Positions 45,149 to 54,102 of a DNA stretch of 64,000 bases are shown here, in pieces (within the stretch, counting starts at the first letter, position 1; each line of letters begins with the position of its first letter). Origin of the DNA: Saprospiraceae bacterium. Its GTDB lineage: Bacteria > Bacteroidota > Bacteroidia > Chitinophagales > Saprospiraceae. Below the pieces are notes generated by a model. That model searched no databases and was not told the origin of the DNA. It saw nothing but the letters and a program-made list of their open reading frames with translations. The position numbers were made by a program, and so were the translations under genes. The DNA is taken from positions 62,001-126,000 of the forward strand of contig JANQQI010000009.1 of the NCBI GenBank assembly GCA_028285085.1, in the 5' to 3' direction.

Positions 45149-47938
45149 ATGAGCTCGATTTTTCTGCGTGTTAATGCTTTACTTTTTTGCCTTTTTCTAA
45201 TCTCCCAAGTTCAGGCATCCTGTGTTTGGATCGGTGGAGATAGTAACTGGGACGACCCAGCCAATTGGTCGTGTGGATATGTCCCTGGTGCTCTTGACGA
45301 AATAGAAATTGCTGGTGGTACCGTCGACATGGATATCAGTGCTGCCGTTGATAAGGCCATTTTCTCCGGGGGAACTGTTGCCGGAGGAGGCGTTTTAGCC
45401 ATTGCAGGTTCAATGGACTGGAAAGGCGGAACCATTGCTGGCACGGTTGATCTCGATGCCGGCGCCAGCCTTTCGCTCAGCACTCCCGGTGCTAAGATCG
45501 TTTCGGGAGATTTAAATATCTCTCCTGGCGCCCTGGTCAACTGGTTAGCCGGGACACTCACGCTGGACGGGGGACTGATCGATAATAAGGGGACCTTTGT
45601 GATTGAATTCGATGCGATGTTGACCTCCGCTATCGGTACTTTTCTCAATGCCGGGGTACTAGACAAGGCAGTAAGTGGCGGAACAGCGGTCATGGATGCT
45701 TCGGTGGTTAATGATGGTATGATTCGTATTATTAGTGGTACACTCCAATTTCCAGGATCACTCGATAACGCAGGAGCTATCGTCATTTATCCTACTTCTA
45801 CATTGGAATCATACGGGGGAACGACTTTCGATATGGGTACAACCATCGATAGTACGGGCACTTTAGCCATTGGTGCTTCGTCGCTCACCACCTTCGCGGT
45901 CTCCCTAGACAATAAAATGGCTATCCATTTGGAAAGTAGTAGTGCTGAATTGCGCTGTAATGCACCTATTGCTACTAGCGGAGACATCACTTTTGCGGCG
46001 GGGCTCCTTAGCGGTAGTGAGGGATTATTGGCCGAAGGAGAGGTCGACTGGACTTCGGGTACTATAGCGGCGGGAACAATATTAAGTATCGCGGCGGATG
46101 CCAACCTGTTGATGACCAGCTTTGGAGAAAAAAAGGTAGAAGGCACATTAGGCATTGCCGGGACAGCCACCTGGACAGCCAGTAGCTTGCTCATAGAGGA
46201 TGGAGGACTATTAGATATCAGTGGTTCTCTAGAAACCACGTTTAATGGTTCAATCGGTCATAGTACTGCCTCACCTGGATCCATGAATATTTCCGGGACA
46301 TTCACTAAAAATGGTGGTGGGGATGTGACTGAAATAAGAGTACCTTGCACAAATTCAGGGACCATTTCAGCCAGCTTGGACACCTTAGAATTCAATGAAG
46401 CGGTGGTCAATAGCGGTGAACTAAATGTACCCAGCGGCGGCTATATTTTTTTTGATGGCAGTTGTACGCTCAACAGCGGTACGACCACCACGGGGAGCGA
46501 TGGCATCGACTTCAATGGGACCACAGAATTTAACACCGCGATCACTAGTCCCAATAATATTGGTTTTTTAGGCGCATCTATCTCCGTTAATGCATTATTT
46601 ACCAGTACCAATAAATTATTTATTCAATCGGGAGATAAAGTTGGCGGTTCGGGTAGTTTAAGTTGTTCGGGCGATGTAGATTGGGTAGAAGGTACCTTGG
46701 AAATCCCCATGACTATTGGCGGCACGAGTACACTGGAAATTTATACCACCGAAGATAAAACTTTGAAATCTACGCTCACCCAAAATGGTACAACGACTTT
46801 ATTCACCGGTGCTTTATTTAATATTGACAGCCCCGGGAAATTTGTAAATAATGGCACCTTCACTTTTAATAGTTCGGCAGACATTAGCACCGATGGTGTT
46901 GCCGGTGAATTCGAAAACGCTGGCACTAGTCGGTTTTTAGAATTAAGTACGACGAGTACATTAAATATCAGCTTAACAAATAATGGTACCATAGAAGGTA
47001 TTGGCACTGTTGACCCTACCGTAAGTTTTACCAACAATGGCATCGTTTCACCTGGTAACTCTCCCGGCCAATTAGTTATTGATCACGAATTCACTAATGG
47101 TACAAAATTAATTATGGAGCTGGAAGATGATTCTGGTGCTGGCAGTGGCCATGATCAATTGGTCGTGAATGACATCACGAATTTGCAAGATACTTTAGAA
47201 GTTATTGAAACAGGCAGCGTGCCCGACGGCACTTATACAATCATAACTTGTAGCGGTGACCCCAATTGCATTCAAGGTACTTTTGCGACTTTGCTTCTCC
47301 CCAGTGGTTACAGTATTCAATACCATAACACCTCCGTTGATTTAATTAAAAGCACCGTTTTACCTGTGACCTTAGTTGAATTCAAAGGGCATGCTAAAGC
47401 CAGTCAAGTTGAGCTTACTTGGCTTACAGCTTCAGAAAAAGATCATCATTATTTTTCCGTTGAACGATCAACCGATGGGTATACATTTTATGCTATTGGA
47501 CAAGTCAATGGCCGAGGGGATAGCGAAGCCATTCGACAATATACTTTTACTGATCAATCGATTGTTTTACCAACCCAAGACCTGTGGTATTATCGATTGC
47601 GCTCCGTTGATTTTTCTGGTGACTATGCCCATTCGAAAATCATTGCTGTATCGTTAAGATTAGATGCACTTGCTGCTTTTAAGATTAATTATATCCATGT
47701 CAATAATAACCAAGACATACAAGTCGCTTATCAAAGTAGTAGCATAATTAATAGTCGAATAAATATTTTTGGAATGAACGGCCAATTACTTTGGACTACT
47801 GAACAATTATTATTAAATGGAGAAAATACATTAATATTAAATCATCCAGAACTACCAAACAATCAACTCTATACCTTACAGATAATCAGCCCCTTAGAGC
47901 AATACTCTCAAATATTTCGGTATTTTTCAAAAAATTAA
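45149..47938 (+). CDS. T9SS-secreted beta-helix-like surface protein
   Basis: A 929-residue protein with a signal peptide (LLFCLFLISQVQA). It opens with CVWIGGDSNWDDPANWSCGYVPG, the G-x-NW...W motif that begins many autotransporter-like and polymorphic secreted proteins, and continues with about 600 residues of short Gly/Thr/Ser-rich repeats (GGTIAGTVDLDAGASL, NAGVLDKAVSGGT) that fit a right-handed beta-helix. From about residue 745 a fibronectin-like segment (LPVTLVEFKGHAKASQVELTWLTASEKD) and a T9SS-type C-terminus (INIFGMNGQLLWTT, NQLYTLQII) follow, without a canonical PNP. The 3' 600 bp are more AT-rich than the rest. Confidence 0.82.
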   Translation: MSSIFLRVNALLFCLFLISQVQASCVWIGGDSNWDDPANWSCGYVPGALDEIEIAGGTVDMDISAAVDKAIFSGGTVAGGGVLAIAGSMDWKGGTIAGTVDLDAGASLSLSTPGAKIVSGDLNISPGALVNWLAGTLTLDGGLIDNKGTFVIEFDAMLTSAIGTFLNAGVLDKAVSGGTAVMDASVVNDGMIRIISGTLQFPGSLDNAGAIVIYPTSTLESYGGTTFDMGTTIDSTGTLAIGASSLTTFAVSLDNKMAIHLESSSAELRCNAPIATSGDITFAAGLLSGSEGLLAEGEVDWTSGTIAAGTILSIAADANLLMTSFGEKKVEGTLGIAGTATWTASSLLIEDGGLLDISGSLETTFNGSIGHSTASPGSMNISGTFTKNGGGDVTEIRVPCTNSGTISASLDTLEFNEAVVNSGELNVPSGGYIFFDGSCTLNSGTTTTGSDGIDFNGTTEFNTAITSPNNIGFLGASISVNALFTSTNKLFIQSGDKVGGSGSLSCSGDVDWVEGTLEIPMTIGGTSTLEIYTTEDKTLKSTLTQNGTTTLFTGALFNIDSPGKFVNNGTFTFNSSADISTDGVAGEFENAGTSRFLELSTTSTLNISLTNNGTIEGIGTVDPTVSFTNNGIVSPGNSPGQLVIDHEFTNGTKLIMELEDDSGAGSGHDQLVVNDITNLQDTLEVIETGSVPDGTYTIITCSGDPNCIQGTFATLLLPSGYSIQYHNTSVDLIKSTVLPVTLVEFKGHAKASQVELTWLTASEKDHHYFSVERSTDGYTFYAIGQVNGRGDSEAIRQYTFTDQSIVLPTQDLWYYRLRSVDFSGDYAHSKIIAVSLRLDALAAFKINYIHVNNNQDIQVAYQSSSIINSRINIFGMNGQLLWTTEQLLLNGENTLILNHPELPNNQLYTLQIISPLEQYSQIFRYFSKN

Positions 47939-48111
47939 AACAACCATCAAAATTGTATTTTTCGTAGGTTTTATTTTTTACTTAAAAAGATACGTTGATA
48001 ATATAATCTTTAATCAATTGAATTAAGTTCTTATTATATGAATTGATTTAAACGGATTCTCATTAAATGAAATTTCGTCTAAATCAATTCTATTTTTTAT
48101 TTCCATTCTCC

Positions 48112-48300
48112 CTACTCTACTTTTATTCTTTTCAGTCGAATACCGTCAATAAATCGCGATACAAAGCGACGAATAAACCCATCACGTTTACGATGACTAA
48201 TCACTTCTTTGTTGTGATCTAATTCTATGTCGTATACTCTACCATCGTAAGATTGAACACCCCAACAGTTTGCACAATTAATTTTCTGTTTCGTTTGCAT
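48112..48300 (-). CDS. small Cys-motif protein conserved in Bacteroidota
   Basis: A 62-residue protein with INCANCWGVQSYDGRVYDIEL near its start, a CxxCWG(x)QxYDG phrase that I recall from short unannotated Bacteroidota proteins, and a basic C-terminal FIRRFVSRFIDGIRLKRIKVE. The CxxC could hold a metal with another ligand. It is alone on the minus strand between two plus-strand genes. Function is unknown; the family recollection supports that it is real. Confidence 0.55.
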   Translation of the reverse strand: MQTKQKINCANCWGVQSYDGRVYDIELDHNKEVISHRKRDGFIRRFVSRFIDGIRLKRIKVE

Positions 48301-48785
48301 GATTCATTCATTTTTGTGGTTAATAAAGTTGATACTATTCTTACTAAAGTAAAACAGTACCCGATTGATCAATTTACTTTTTAGTCGATCAATCAATTTT
48401 CGATGTGTGGTTTCATAAACACAAAAACATACTACATGTTTAAACACGCAAATGCAAATTGTTTTTGCTTTCTCTCACTCGAATGTCCGAGTCAGGACAA
48501 GTAGAAAGCCTTTGTTAACTTGCTTTGAAAAATTTGCTTACAAGAACGCACCTCAATAGTTAGGCAGACAAACTGGAACAATTTCAAAGTATTCCCGTTG
48601 TAATTATGTTTTAAGATGCGAGGTAAAAGAATCTGAAAAGTCTTGCTCTTTCCTGCCTTCTTGTTTAAAATCACTTTTAAACTTTATGAAGTCTGGCAAA
48701 AAATTCTTCGATTCATTACTCCTTATTGCATTTTAATTATTTTTGAACATCAAAAAACAATTGATTAAACCAAAAATCCTATCCA
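48301..48785. other. non-coding stretch before the superoxide dismutase gene
   Basis: This 485-bp interval is AT-rich. The only frame of note (60 codons, minus strand, 48674-48492) looks random and I reject it. TATTTTTG at 48738-48745 fits a -7 element for the sod gene, but no good -33 partner is visible. Confidence 0.4.
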
Positions 48786-49403
48786 ATGGCATTTAAACTT
48801 CCTGATTTGCCCTATGACTATGATGCGCTACAACCACACATCGATAAGCGTACCATGAAAATCCATCACGGCAAACATCACGCAGGTTACACCAACAAAC
48901 TCAACGCTGCAATTGCAGGCACTGATCTCGAAAAAAAATCAATCGAAGACATTCTTAAAAAAGTTTCTAATCACGGCAACGCTGTCCGAAATAATGGTGG
49001 TGGTTTTTACAACCATAGCTTATTTTGGAAAGTGATGTCTCCAGATGGTGGTGGCGAACCTAATCCACGTACCAAATTAGGGAAAGCCATGAAAGACGCT
49101 TTCGGTGAGTTTGAAAAATTCAAAGCAGAATTTGCTAAAGCAGCAGGTACACGCTTCGGTTCCGGTTGGGCCTGGCTGTGTGTTAATCGCCGTGGTAAAT
49201 TATTCGTTACCTCTACGCCTAATCAAGATAATCCTTTGATGGATGTGGCCGATAAAAAAGGTACTCCAATTCTTGGCTTAGATGTTTGGGAACATGCTTA
49301 CTACTTGAAATATCAGAATAAGCGCCCAGATTATGTTGAAGCTTTCTTCAATGTGATTAATTGGGACGAAGTTGGCAAGCGCTACAACGCCGCCACAAAG
49401 TAA
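48786..49403 (+). CDS. Fe/Mn superoxide dismutase
   Basis: A 205-residue enzyme of standard length. The N-terminal hairpin has [11 protein letters not shown] (metal ligand H27), followed by [11 protein letters not shown] (second His ligand) and [25 protein letters not shown] (Asp and third His). GGGFYNH has Phe-Tyr where Mn enzymes usually have His-Trp, so metal preference is uncertain. It has no signal peptide, so it is cytosolic, and removes superoxide. It is a single-gene unit ending in a strong terminator; its presence near an oxygen-tolerant hydrogenase fits an aerobe. Confidence 0.93.
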   Translation: MAFKLPDLPYDYDALQPHIDKRTMKIHHGKHHAGYTNKLNAAIAGTDLEKKSIEDILKKVSNHGNAVRNNGGGFYNHSLFWKVMSPDGGGEPNPRTKLGKAMKDAFGEFEKFKAEFAKAAGTRFGSGWAWLCVNRRGKLFVTSTPNQDNPLMDVADKKGTPILGLDVWEHAYYLKYQNKRPDYVEAFFNVINWDEVGKRYNAATK

Positions 49404-49443
49404 ACCCAGCCGCGCTTTTTTAACATATTACAAAATGTTACAG

Positions 49444-49478
49444 AATGCCTTTTCGTGTCGCCGAAAAGGCATTTTTTT
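49444..49478 (+). terminator. terminator of the superoxide dismutase gene
   Basis: A 12-bp stem AATGCCTTTTCG/CGAAAAGGCATT (49444-49455, 49462-49473), 6-nt loop, followed by a T run; 41 bp downstream of the stop codon. Confidence 0.92.
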
Positions 49479-49702
49479 ATTCCCTGATAATCAATCAGTT
49501 AGCGATTAACTGATTAAAACAACTTGTTTCAGTAAGCGAAAAACTGTAATTTTGAACAATAAGAATAGCGAGATATAGCGTTTTCCCTGTCATAGAAACC
49601 TGAAAAATAACTTTTTTTCTAATTTGATGGTAAAAACGCAAACAAAGAGCATATCAATCCCGTATTAGAAAAAAACCGATTTGTTCACCAAACTCGACTC
49701 CC

Positions 49703-49774
49703 ATGATCATTTTAAGCATTCTACTGGTTATCCTCGGTCTATTCAGTTATGAATTAGTCAACGAGGCGAAATAA
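49703..49774 (+). CDS. 23-aa single-helix membrane peptide
   Basis: ATG at 49703 opens a 23-codon frame (MIILSILLVILGLFSYE then a short polar tail LVNEAK) ending at TAA 49774 and followed 26 bp later by a strong hairpin terminator. A hydrophobic helix of about 17 residues with a polar end is how small bioactive membrane peptides (for example KdpF) look. It is too short for statistics; the terminator placed right after it supports a short transcript. No kdp genes are nearby, so KdpF identity is not claimed. Confidence 0.4.
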   Translation: MIILSILLVILGLFSYELVNEAK

Positions 49775-49800
49775 AAATTACCTAGTTAGTTCAAAAAAAA

Positions 49801-49836
49801 GGGCTTTCACAGCGCACTGCGAAAGCCCATTTTTTA
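49801..49836. terminator. bidirectional terminator
   Basis: GGGCTTTC (49801-49808) pairs with GAAAGCCC (49821-49828), extended inside by CAG/CTG, and is followed by ATTTTTT. A run of eight A precedes it, so it also serves the minus-strand lipoprotein gene ending at 49859. Confidence 0.85.
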
Positions 49837-49858
49837 TGGCCTAAACGAATCCTTTCTA

Positions 49859-50350
49859 TTACTTCTTTCCGGGCTGAGCAGTAACGGCCTCGTACATTTG
49901 CTCAATCTGCTCCAGTGTAAAGTTACCGGCCAATCCATTCTGAATCGTCAATTCCCGATCACCTTGCACCACAAAATAGCGGAAGCCGTAATAGGTTGCC
50001 GAGGAATCGATTTGAGTTTCGAAAATAAAGCCATTATCATCTTCCTCCACAATGCGTGAGAAATAGCGCTTATCACGGATATCGGCCATATTAGAGGCTT
50101 TGACAGTTGCCACATCTGTACTGCTGGCCTCACCACTCCATACCTGGATATCGTAATCCTGGCCTTTGCGAACCGATACGCCTTGTAAAGAGGTCCAGTT
50201 TTCTTTTTTGATATCGGCACTATCCGGCGCCATGATCGTGAGTGGAATACCGTATGATAATAAATTCAATGGTTTCAAATCCAGCTTGGGCTCGGAACCG
50301 CAGGCCCAAAGGACTAAGAGTAAAATGGGAAAGAAAAATCTTACCTTCAT
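49859..50350 (-). CDS. hypothetical lipoprotein
   Basis: A 163-residue protein with a lipoprotein signal (FFFPILLLVLWAC, lipobox LWAC at 14-17) and a soluble domain of alternating strands (LNLLSYGIPLTIMAPDSADI, GVSVRKGQDYDIQVWSGEAS, NGFIFETQIDSSATYYGFRYFVVQGD). I recognise no family. It should be anchored in the outer or inner membrane facing the periplasm. It ends at the bidirectional terminator and is divergent from cutC. Confidence 0.65.
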   Translation of the reverse strand: MKVRFFFPILLLVLWACGSEPKLDLKPLNLLSYGIPLTIMAPDSADIKKENWTSLQGVSVRKGQDYDIQVWSGEASSTDVATVKASNMADIRDKRYFSRIVEEDDNGFIFETQIDSSATYYGFRYFVVQGDRELTIQNGLAGNFTLEQIEQMYEAVTAQPGKK

Positions 50351-50498
50351 AGCAACAATTCTAGCGTATTTAGGATGTCAGTGTTACGGACTCATTCAGA
50401 GTAACCAAAACACTCCATACAAGTTAATAATTAAGACTAGGTTAACGTTAGCCTATGCTCTAAGCGTATGTTGGCCACAAAAATAGAGAAATTATCAC

Positions 50499-51179
50499 AT
50501 GACCATCGAAATTTGTGCAAATTCTTTAGCATCGGCCCGAGCGGCGCAAGCTGGTGGGGCACAACGCATCGAACTCTGTACCCGCCTGGAGGTTGGCGGC
50601 CTCACGCCCAGCCTGAGTGAAATTAAACAGGCTGTCGCAACATTAAGTATCCCGGTCTTTGTATTGGTCCGGCCTCGAGCCGGTGATTTTTGCTACTCCG
50701 TCGACGAACTAGAGCAGATGCGGCAAAGCATCGTCGACTGCAAAGCCGCCGGAGCCGCCGGGGTCGTCATCGGTGTCCTCCGTCCCGACCACAGCGTAGA
50801 TACCGATGCGATGCGAAAATTAATCGCACTGGCTCGCCCACTAGCGGTGACTTTCCACCGGGCCTTTGATAGAGTGACAAAGCCAATAGCCGCTTTGGAA
50901 GCTTTGATCAAGCTCGGCGTTGATCGAATCCTGACCTCCGGGCAGGCCCCGGTAGCGCCTCAGGGCGCCCCACTCTTGCAAAAGCTCATTCAGCGGGCCG
51001 GAAAGCGGCTGATTATTTTGCCCGGCAGCGGGATCAACGCGCGCAACGCCGCCGCGCTAGCGGCGTATACGGGCGCGCAAGAGTTACACTTATCCGCTAA
51101 GATGACTTTGCCCGACGGACAGTGGCAGTCGGATGAGGCGGAGGTACGGCGCGTGGTGGAAACTTTTAGAGAGACCTAA
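50499..51179 (+). CDS. cutC: CutC-family protein
   Basis: A 226-residue TIM-barrel protein starting MTIEICANSLASARAAQAGGAQRIELCTRLEVGGLTPS, the family signature, then VLVRPRAGDFCYS, GVVIGVLRPDHSVD, VTFHRAFDRVTKP, GVDRILTSGQAP and ILPGSGINARNA. CutC was named for copper homeostasis in E. coli, though the copper role is disputed. The C-terminus is slightly truncated compared with longer family members. GC content is higher than its neighbours. It appears to be a single-gene unit followed by a perfect 16-bp hairpin. Confidence 0.9.
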   Translation: MTIEICANSLASARAAQAGGAQRIELCTRLEVGGLTPSLSEIKQAVATLSIPVFVLVRPRAGDFCYSVDELEQMRQSIVDCKAAGAAGVVIGVLRPDHSVDTDAMRKLIALARPLAVTFHRAFDRVTKPIAALEALIKLGVDRILTSGQAPVAPQGAPLLQKLIQRAGKRLIILPGSGINARNAAALAAYTGAQELHLSAKMTLPDGQWQSDEAEVRRVVETFRET

Positions 51180-51190
51180 TTTCACAAACA

Positions 51191-51226
51191 ACGAAGGCCA
51201 AGTCAGCTTGCTGACTTGGCCTTCGT
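51191..51226. terminator. hairpin between cutC and the redoxin gene
   Basis: ACGAAGGCCAAGTCAG and CTGACTTGGCCTTCGT (51191-51206, 51211-51226) form a perfect 16-bp stem with a CTTG loop. The T tracts on both sides are poor, but the location between two convergent genes fits a bidirectional terminator. Confidence 0.75.
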
Positions 51227-51247
51227 AAGGTTAGAACTGAGATAGTT

Positions 51248-51931
51248 TTATTTCTTGCACTTCACGCTACATCCAATAGCGCGGGTCGAATTTGGATCTG
51301 GTTTTTGGTTACTCATCAAGGCAGCGATAGCATCTTCCACGTAGCGCTCAGTCACTTTATTAGCATCCTGTGGGCTGTTGTCGATAGCACCAATGTATTG
51401 TACTTTGCGATCCTGATCTAAGAGGAAAACGTGAGGTGTCTTGGTAGCCCCAAACTTCGGATACACCTTTTGGTCTTCATCGAGTAGATAAACGAAAGTA
51501 AAGCCTTTTTCTTTAGCTCGTTTCTGCATATTCTCAAAGCTATCGTCAGGCACTACATCCGGATCGTTTGGATTGATGGCAATCACGGGATAACCTTTCT
51601 TAGCGTATTTATTGTGTAAATCAATGATGCGATCTTCATACATTTTAGCGTAGGGGCAGTGATTACAAGTAAAGATGACCTGAAAGCCTTTTGCTTCCGG
51701 GTAGTCGGCCAGGGAGACCATTTTGCCGTCGATATTTTTCAATTTGAAGTCTGCGGCTTCTTCACCGATTTTATAACCAGCGGTAGATTCACTGACCTTC
51801 ATTGCTTTTTCGTCGGATTGGGAAGGCGATACATTGACAGCGGCCTCTGCCGTTTCGTTGGTCGCCGGGGCATCTTGGCAAGCCATGAAAAGACCGGTAA
51901 ACAAAGCAAGCACCAAGGATAATTGTCTCAT
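51248..51931 (-). CDS. redoxin lipoprotein (AhpC/TSA-like thioredoxin fold)
   Basis: A 227-residue protein with a lipoprotein signal (GLFMAC, C18), a disordered stretch to about 50, and a thioredoxin-fold domain GEEAADFKLKNIDGKMVSLADY, VIFTCNHCPYAKMYEDRI (C89-NH-C92), and TPHVFLLDQDRKVQYIGAIDN with a cis-Pro. The CNHCPY form is typical of the PRX-like2/thioredoxin family proteins of Bacteroidota. It ends in CSVKCKK, an extra CxxxC. It starts 2 bp after the TlpA-like gene, forming an envelope thiol-redox operon. Confidence 0.88.
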   Translation of the reverse strand: MRQLSLVLALFTGLFMACQDAPATNETAEAAVNVSPSQSDEKAMKVSESTAGYKIGEEAADFKLKNIDGKMVSLADYPEAKGFQVIFTCNHCPYAKMYEDRIIDLHNKYAKKGYPVIAINPNDPDVVPDDSFENMQKRAKEKGFTFVYLLDEDQKVYPKFGATKTPHVFLLDQDRKVQYIGAIDNSPQDANKVTERYVEDAIAALMSNQKPDPNSTRAIGCSVKCKK

Positions 51932-51933
51932 GT

Positions 51934-52458
51934 TTAAGATTTTATAAAAGTTTTTACAATATTATTTAGATCATCGAAATCATCGAATTGCCGCTCTTCG
52001 AATTGGCGTTCAGCGTTGCGGTAAAACAAAGTAGCGGGAATAGCACCGGACCAAGATTCATCAATTTTGGGAATCCAACCGTTGGCATCGCCGTCTACAA
52101 GAACGCGTACCTCCGATTGCAACTGATGCTTAGCCAGGAAAGGCAATAACTTTTTTTCAATTTGGTTCTCAAAATCAAGGCTCACTAATACCACTTTAAC
52201 TTTTTGACCGCCATATCTATTGTGCAATTGTTCAAAATAAGGCAATTCCTCGACACAAGGCTTGCACCAGGTTGCCCAAAAATTGATGACATAAGTGGTA
52301 TCATTTTGTTGTTCGAACAACGGCGCCAGCTCTTCGAAACTACGATAAACGGGAGGCGTAGCAGAGGCTTGTTCGGGTTGCTGCTCGGTCGATACTTGAT
52401 TTTGGGTACAAGCCGCAGATAGACTTAGAAGCAAGACAAAAACGAAAGAATAACGCAT
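51934..52458 (-). CDS. TlpA-like thioredoxin lipoprotein
   Basis: A 174-residue protein with a lipoprotein signal (SLSAAC, C17), a Gln/Glu/Ala-rich linker and a thioredoxin domain with YVINFWATWCKPCVEELPYF (active site C65-KP-C68) and a cis-Pro in SGAIPATLFY. It is a periplasmic disulphide reductase of the TlpA/ResA type, probably keeping partner thiols reduced, and is encoded directly upstream of the redoxin gene. Partners such as cytochrome maturation genes are not near. Confidence 0.9.
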   Translation of the reverse strand: MRYSFVFVLLLSLSAACTQNQVSTEQQPEQASATPPVYRSFEELAPLFEQQNDTTYVINFWATWCKPCVEELPYFEQLHNRYGGQKVKVVLVSLDFENQIEKKLLPFLAKHQLQSEVRVLVDGDANGWIPKIDESWSGAIPATLFYRNAERQFEERQFDDFDDLNNIVKTFIKS

Positions 52459-52469
52459 GTGGTTTATTT

Positions 52470-52483
52470 AGAGCTTGTTTGAA
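52470..52483 (+). repeat. single repeat end AGAGCTTGTTTGAA
   Basis: This 14-mer is just beyond the stop codon of the gene ending at 52486 and matches the ends of the inverted-repeat elements at 55.3 and 61.2 kb. No second end is visible nearby. Confidence 0.4.
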
Positions 52484-52485
52484 CT

Positions 52486-53928
52486 TCATTCTAATTCTGC
52501 CAGTTTTTCCAGCAGCCATTTCTTCTCGAAGATATAGGTAAAACTATTAATCTTGTCTTTTAGTTTAAGAATTCTTTTGGGGTTGTGTAAAGTTTTGGGG
52601 TGAATAATTTGTCGTAACAAATCGATAAAGTGATTATTCCACGCTTTTTGTTTGTTGGATAAACGCTTTTGGGACTGCCGGTAGATCAGTGCCTTAAATG
52701 CATCCATCTTGGCGTCGAGGAGAACGGACTGCTGTTCATAGAATATTTTGATCTCCAATCGGCGAGCAGCCATCCCGTAGTATATATCTTCGTAAGCCGG
52801 CGCCAAACAGTCGAGGGCTTTATCGAGGGCTTTTTGGTAGAAATAGCAAACAGCCAGATTAAATTGATAGACTTCCTCTGGTGCCATAGTGGCGGCGATG
52901 CGATTTCGATGCTGCCGCAAAAAATCAATGGCCCACTCATGGGCACCGAGCTGCAAGCCCGTTTGCACAATATTTTTGATTGTCCCGGGACGCAGCTTGC
53001 CGTCATAGTATAAGGTCCCTTCGTGTAAATGCTCACGGTACAAACGGAATAACTCTTCCAGGTAGGATTGCTGACCTTCGCTGAGCAGAATGATGCAATA
53101 ATTACGCGAATGCGTGTGCATTTGAATTAGCTTCTCACGCGAAATCTGATCTTTCACTTCGGTTAGGAGTAACTGAAAAGCTTGATAATGTTGCCGGGTT
53201 TCATCATCGCGTTGCAGCATATAGTATAAATGGTAATGCAGCATAATCAGCGGGCAGTCATCAAAGTGGCCCTGCGCAATGGTCTGAATGATCTCGGGGA
53301 TAAACAAGGCCGTGGATGATTTGCCTTTGCTGAATCGTTGACGGGTCAATTGTGCCACGTAGTATTCCAAGTGGGTGAGCACAAAAAAGCGATTCAGGTG
53401 GCCCGCCGCCGGGCTAATATCCAAATCATATTCCCGGCCGATACGCAGGCTATTGTAATCCGAGAAGGCCCGCTCGGTTTGAAACTGTTGCAGATAAACA
53501 TCTTTATCGGGGGCCGCCTTGCGTAGTTCTCGCCGCAGCTTTTCGATGGTTTGGTGAAAAAAACGGTCCAAGCGCCGTTCCTGAAAAAACTTTGTGAGCA
53601 CGAGATACTGTTCGACCGACAGATCCTTTTTGGGCCATTCCTCTTGTACTAAAAACTGGCGGACCAAGCGAAGCAATTCACTCATCAATTTCTCCAGTTT
53701 CCCTTTCACCACGGCTTCTTTTCCAAACAAATGCGGATAGACCACGGCCTTGGCCAGCTTTGGAGAATCTGGCTTTGAAATCAAAGGATAAATGTATTGG
53801 AACAGGCCGTAGAGGCGCTCTGCATTTCGACCATCATTGAAATAGGGTGACCGCAAAAATTTATCCAATGCCCGCATCTCTGAAGAATCAAGCACACGCA
53901 AGATATCCAGCAAACTACTATTGTACAT
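52486..53928 (-). CDS. hypothetical 480-aa helical protein
   Basis: A soluble, almost entirely helical protein (LLDILRVLDSSEMRALDKFLRSPYFNDGRNAERLYGLFQYIYP..., many RRL/KLxxLLR phrases, closing LKDKINSFTYIFEKKWLLEKLAELE). No signal peptide, catalytic motif or known repeat is evident, though the pattern is TPR-like in places. Proteins of this look recur in Saprospiria genomes in my recollection, without an assigned function. Monocistronic, 28 bp upstream of the TlpA gene and possibly co-transcribed with it. Confidence 0.65.
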   Translation of the reverse strand: MYNSSLLDILRVLDSSEMRALDKFLRSPYFNDGRNAERLYGLFQYIYPLISKPDSPKLAKAVVYPHLFGKEAVVKGKLEKLMSELLRLVRQFLVQEEWPKKDLSVEQYLVLTKFFQERRLDRFFHQTIEKLRRELRKAAPDKDVYLQQFQTERAFSDYNSLRIGREYDLDISPAAGHLNRFFVLTHLEYYVAQLTRQRFSKGKSSTALFIPEIIQTIAQGHFDDCPLIMLHYHLYYMLQRDDETRQHYQAFQLLLTEVKDQISREKLIQMHTHSRNYCIILLSEGQQSYLEELFRLYREHLHEGTLYYDGKLRPGTIKNIVQTGLQLGAHEWAIDFLRQHRNRIAATMAPEEVYQFNLAVCYFYQKALDKALDCLAPAYEDIYYGMAARRLEIKIFYEQQSVLLDAKMDAFKALIYRQSQKRLSNKQKAWNNHFIDLLRQIIHPKTLHNPKRILKLKDKINSFTYIFEKKWLLEKLAELE

Positions 53929-54102
53929 TGCTAATTAATTCATTAAACTAATGTCGAGGCGAAGAGGCGTGTCTGACTGTTTGTTAGGTTGGGTTGAAGC
54001 TTAATTTCCGGAAAAATTACGAAAAAACATAATAGGATTTCATTGATTGAGCACCTATTTTAGTTCATTCGGAAATAAATCTCTCACTCACAAAACCTAC
54101 CG

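Noticed and set aside
48492-48674. 60-codon minus-strand frame
   Set aside because: Composition looks random, no conserved phrase, and no signal around it.
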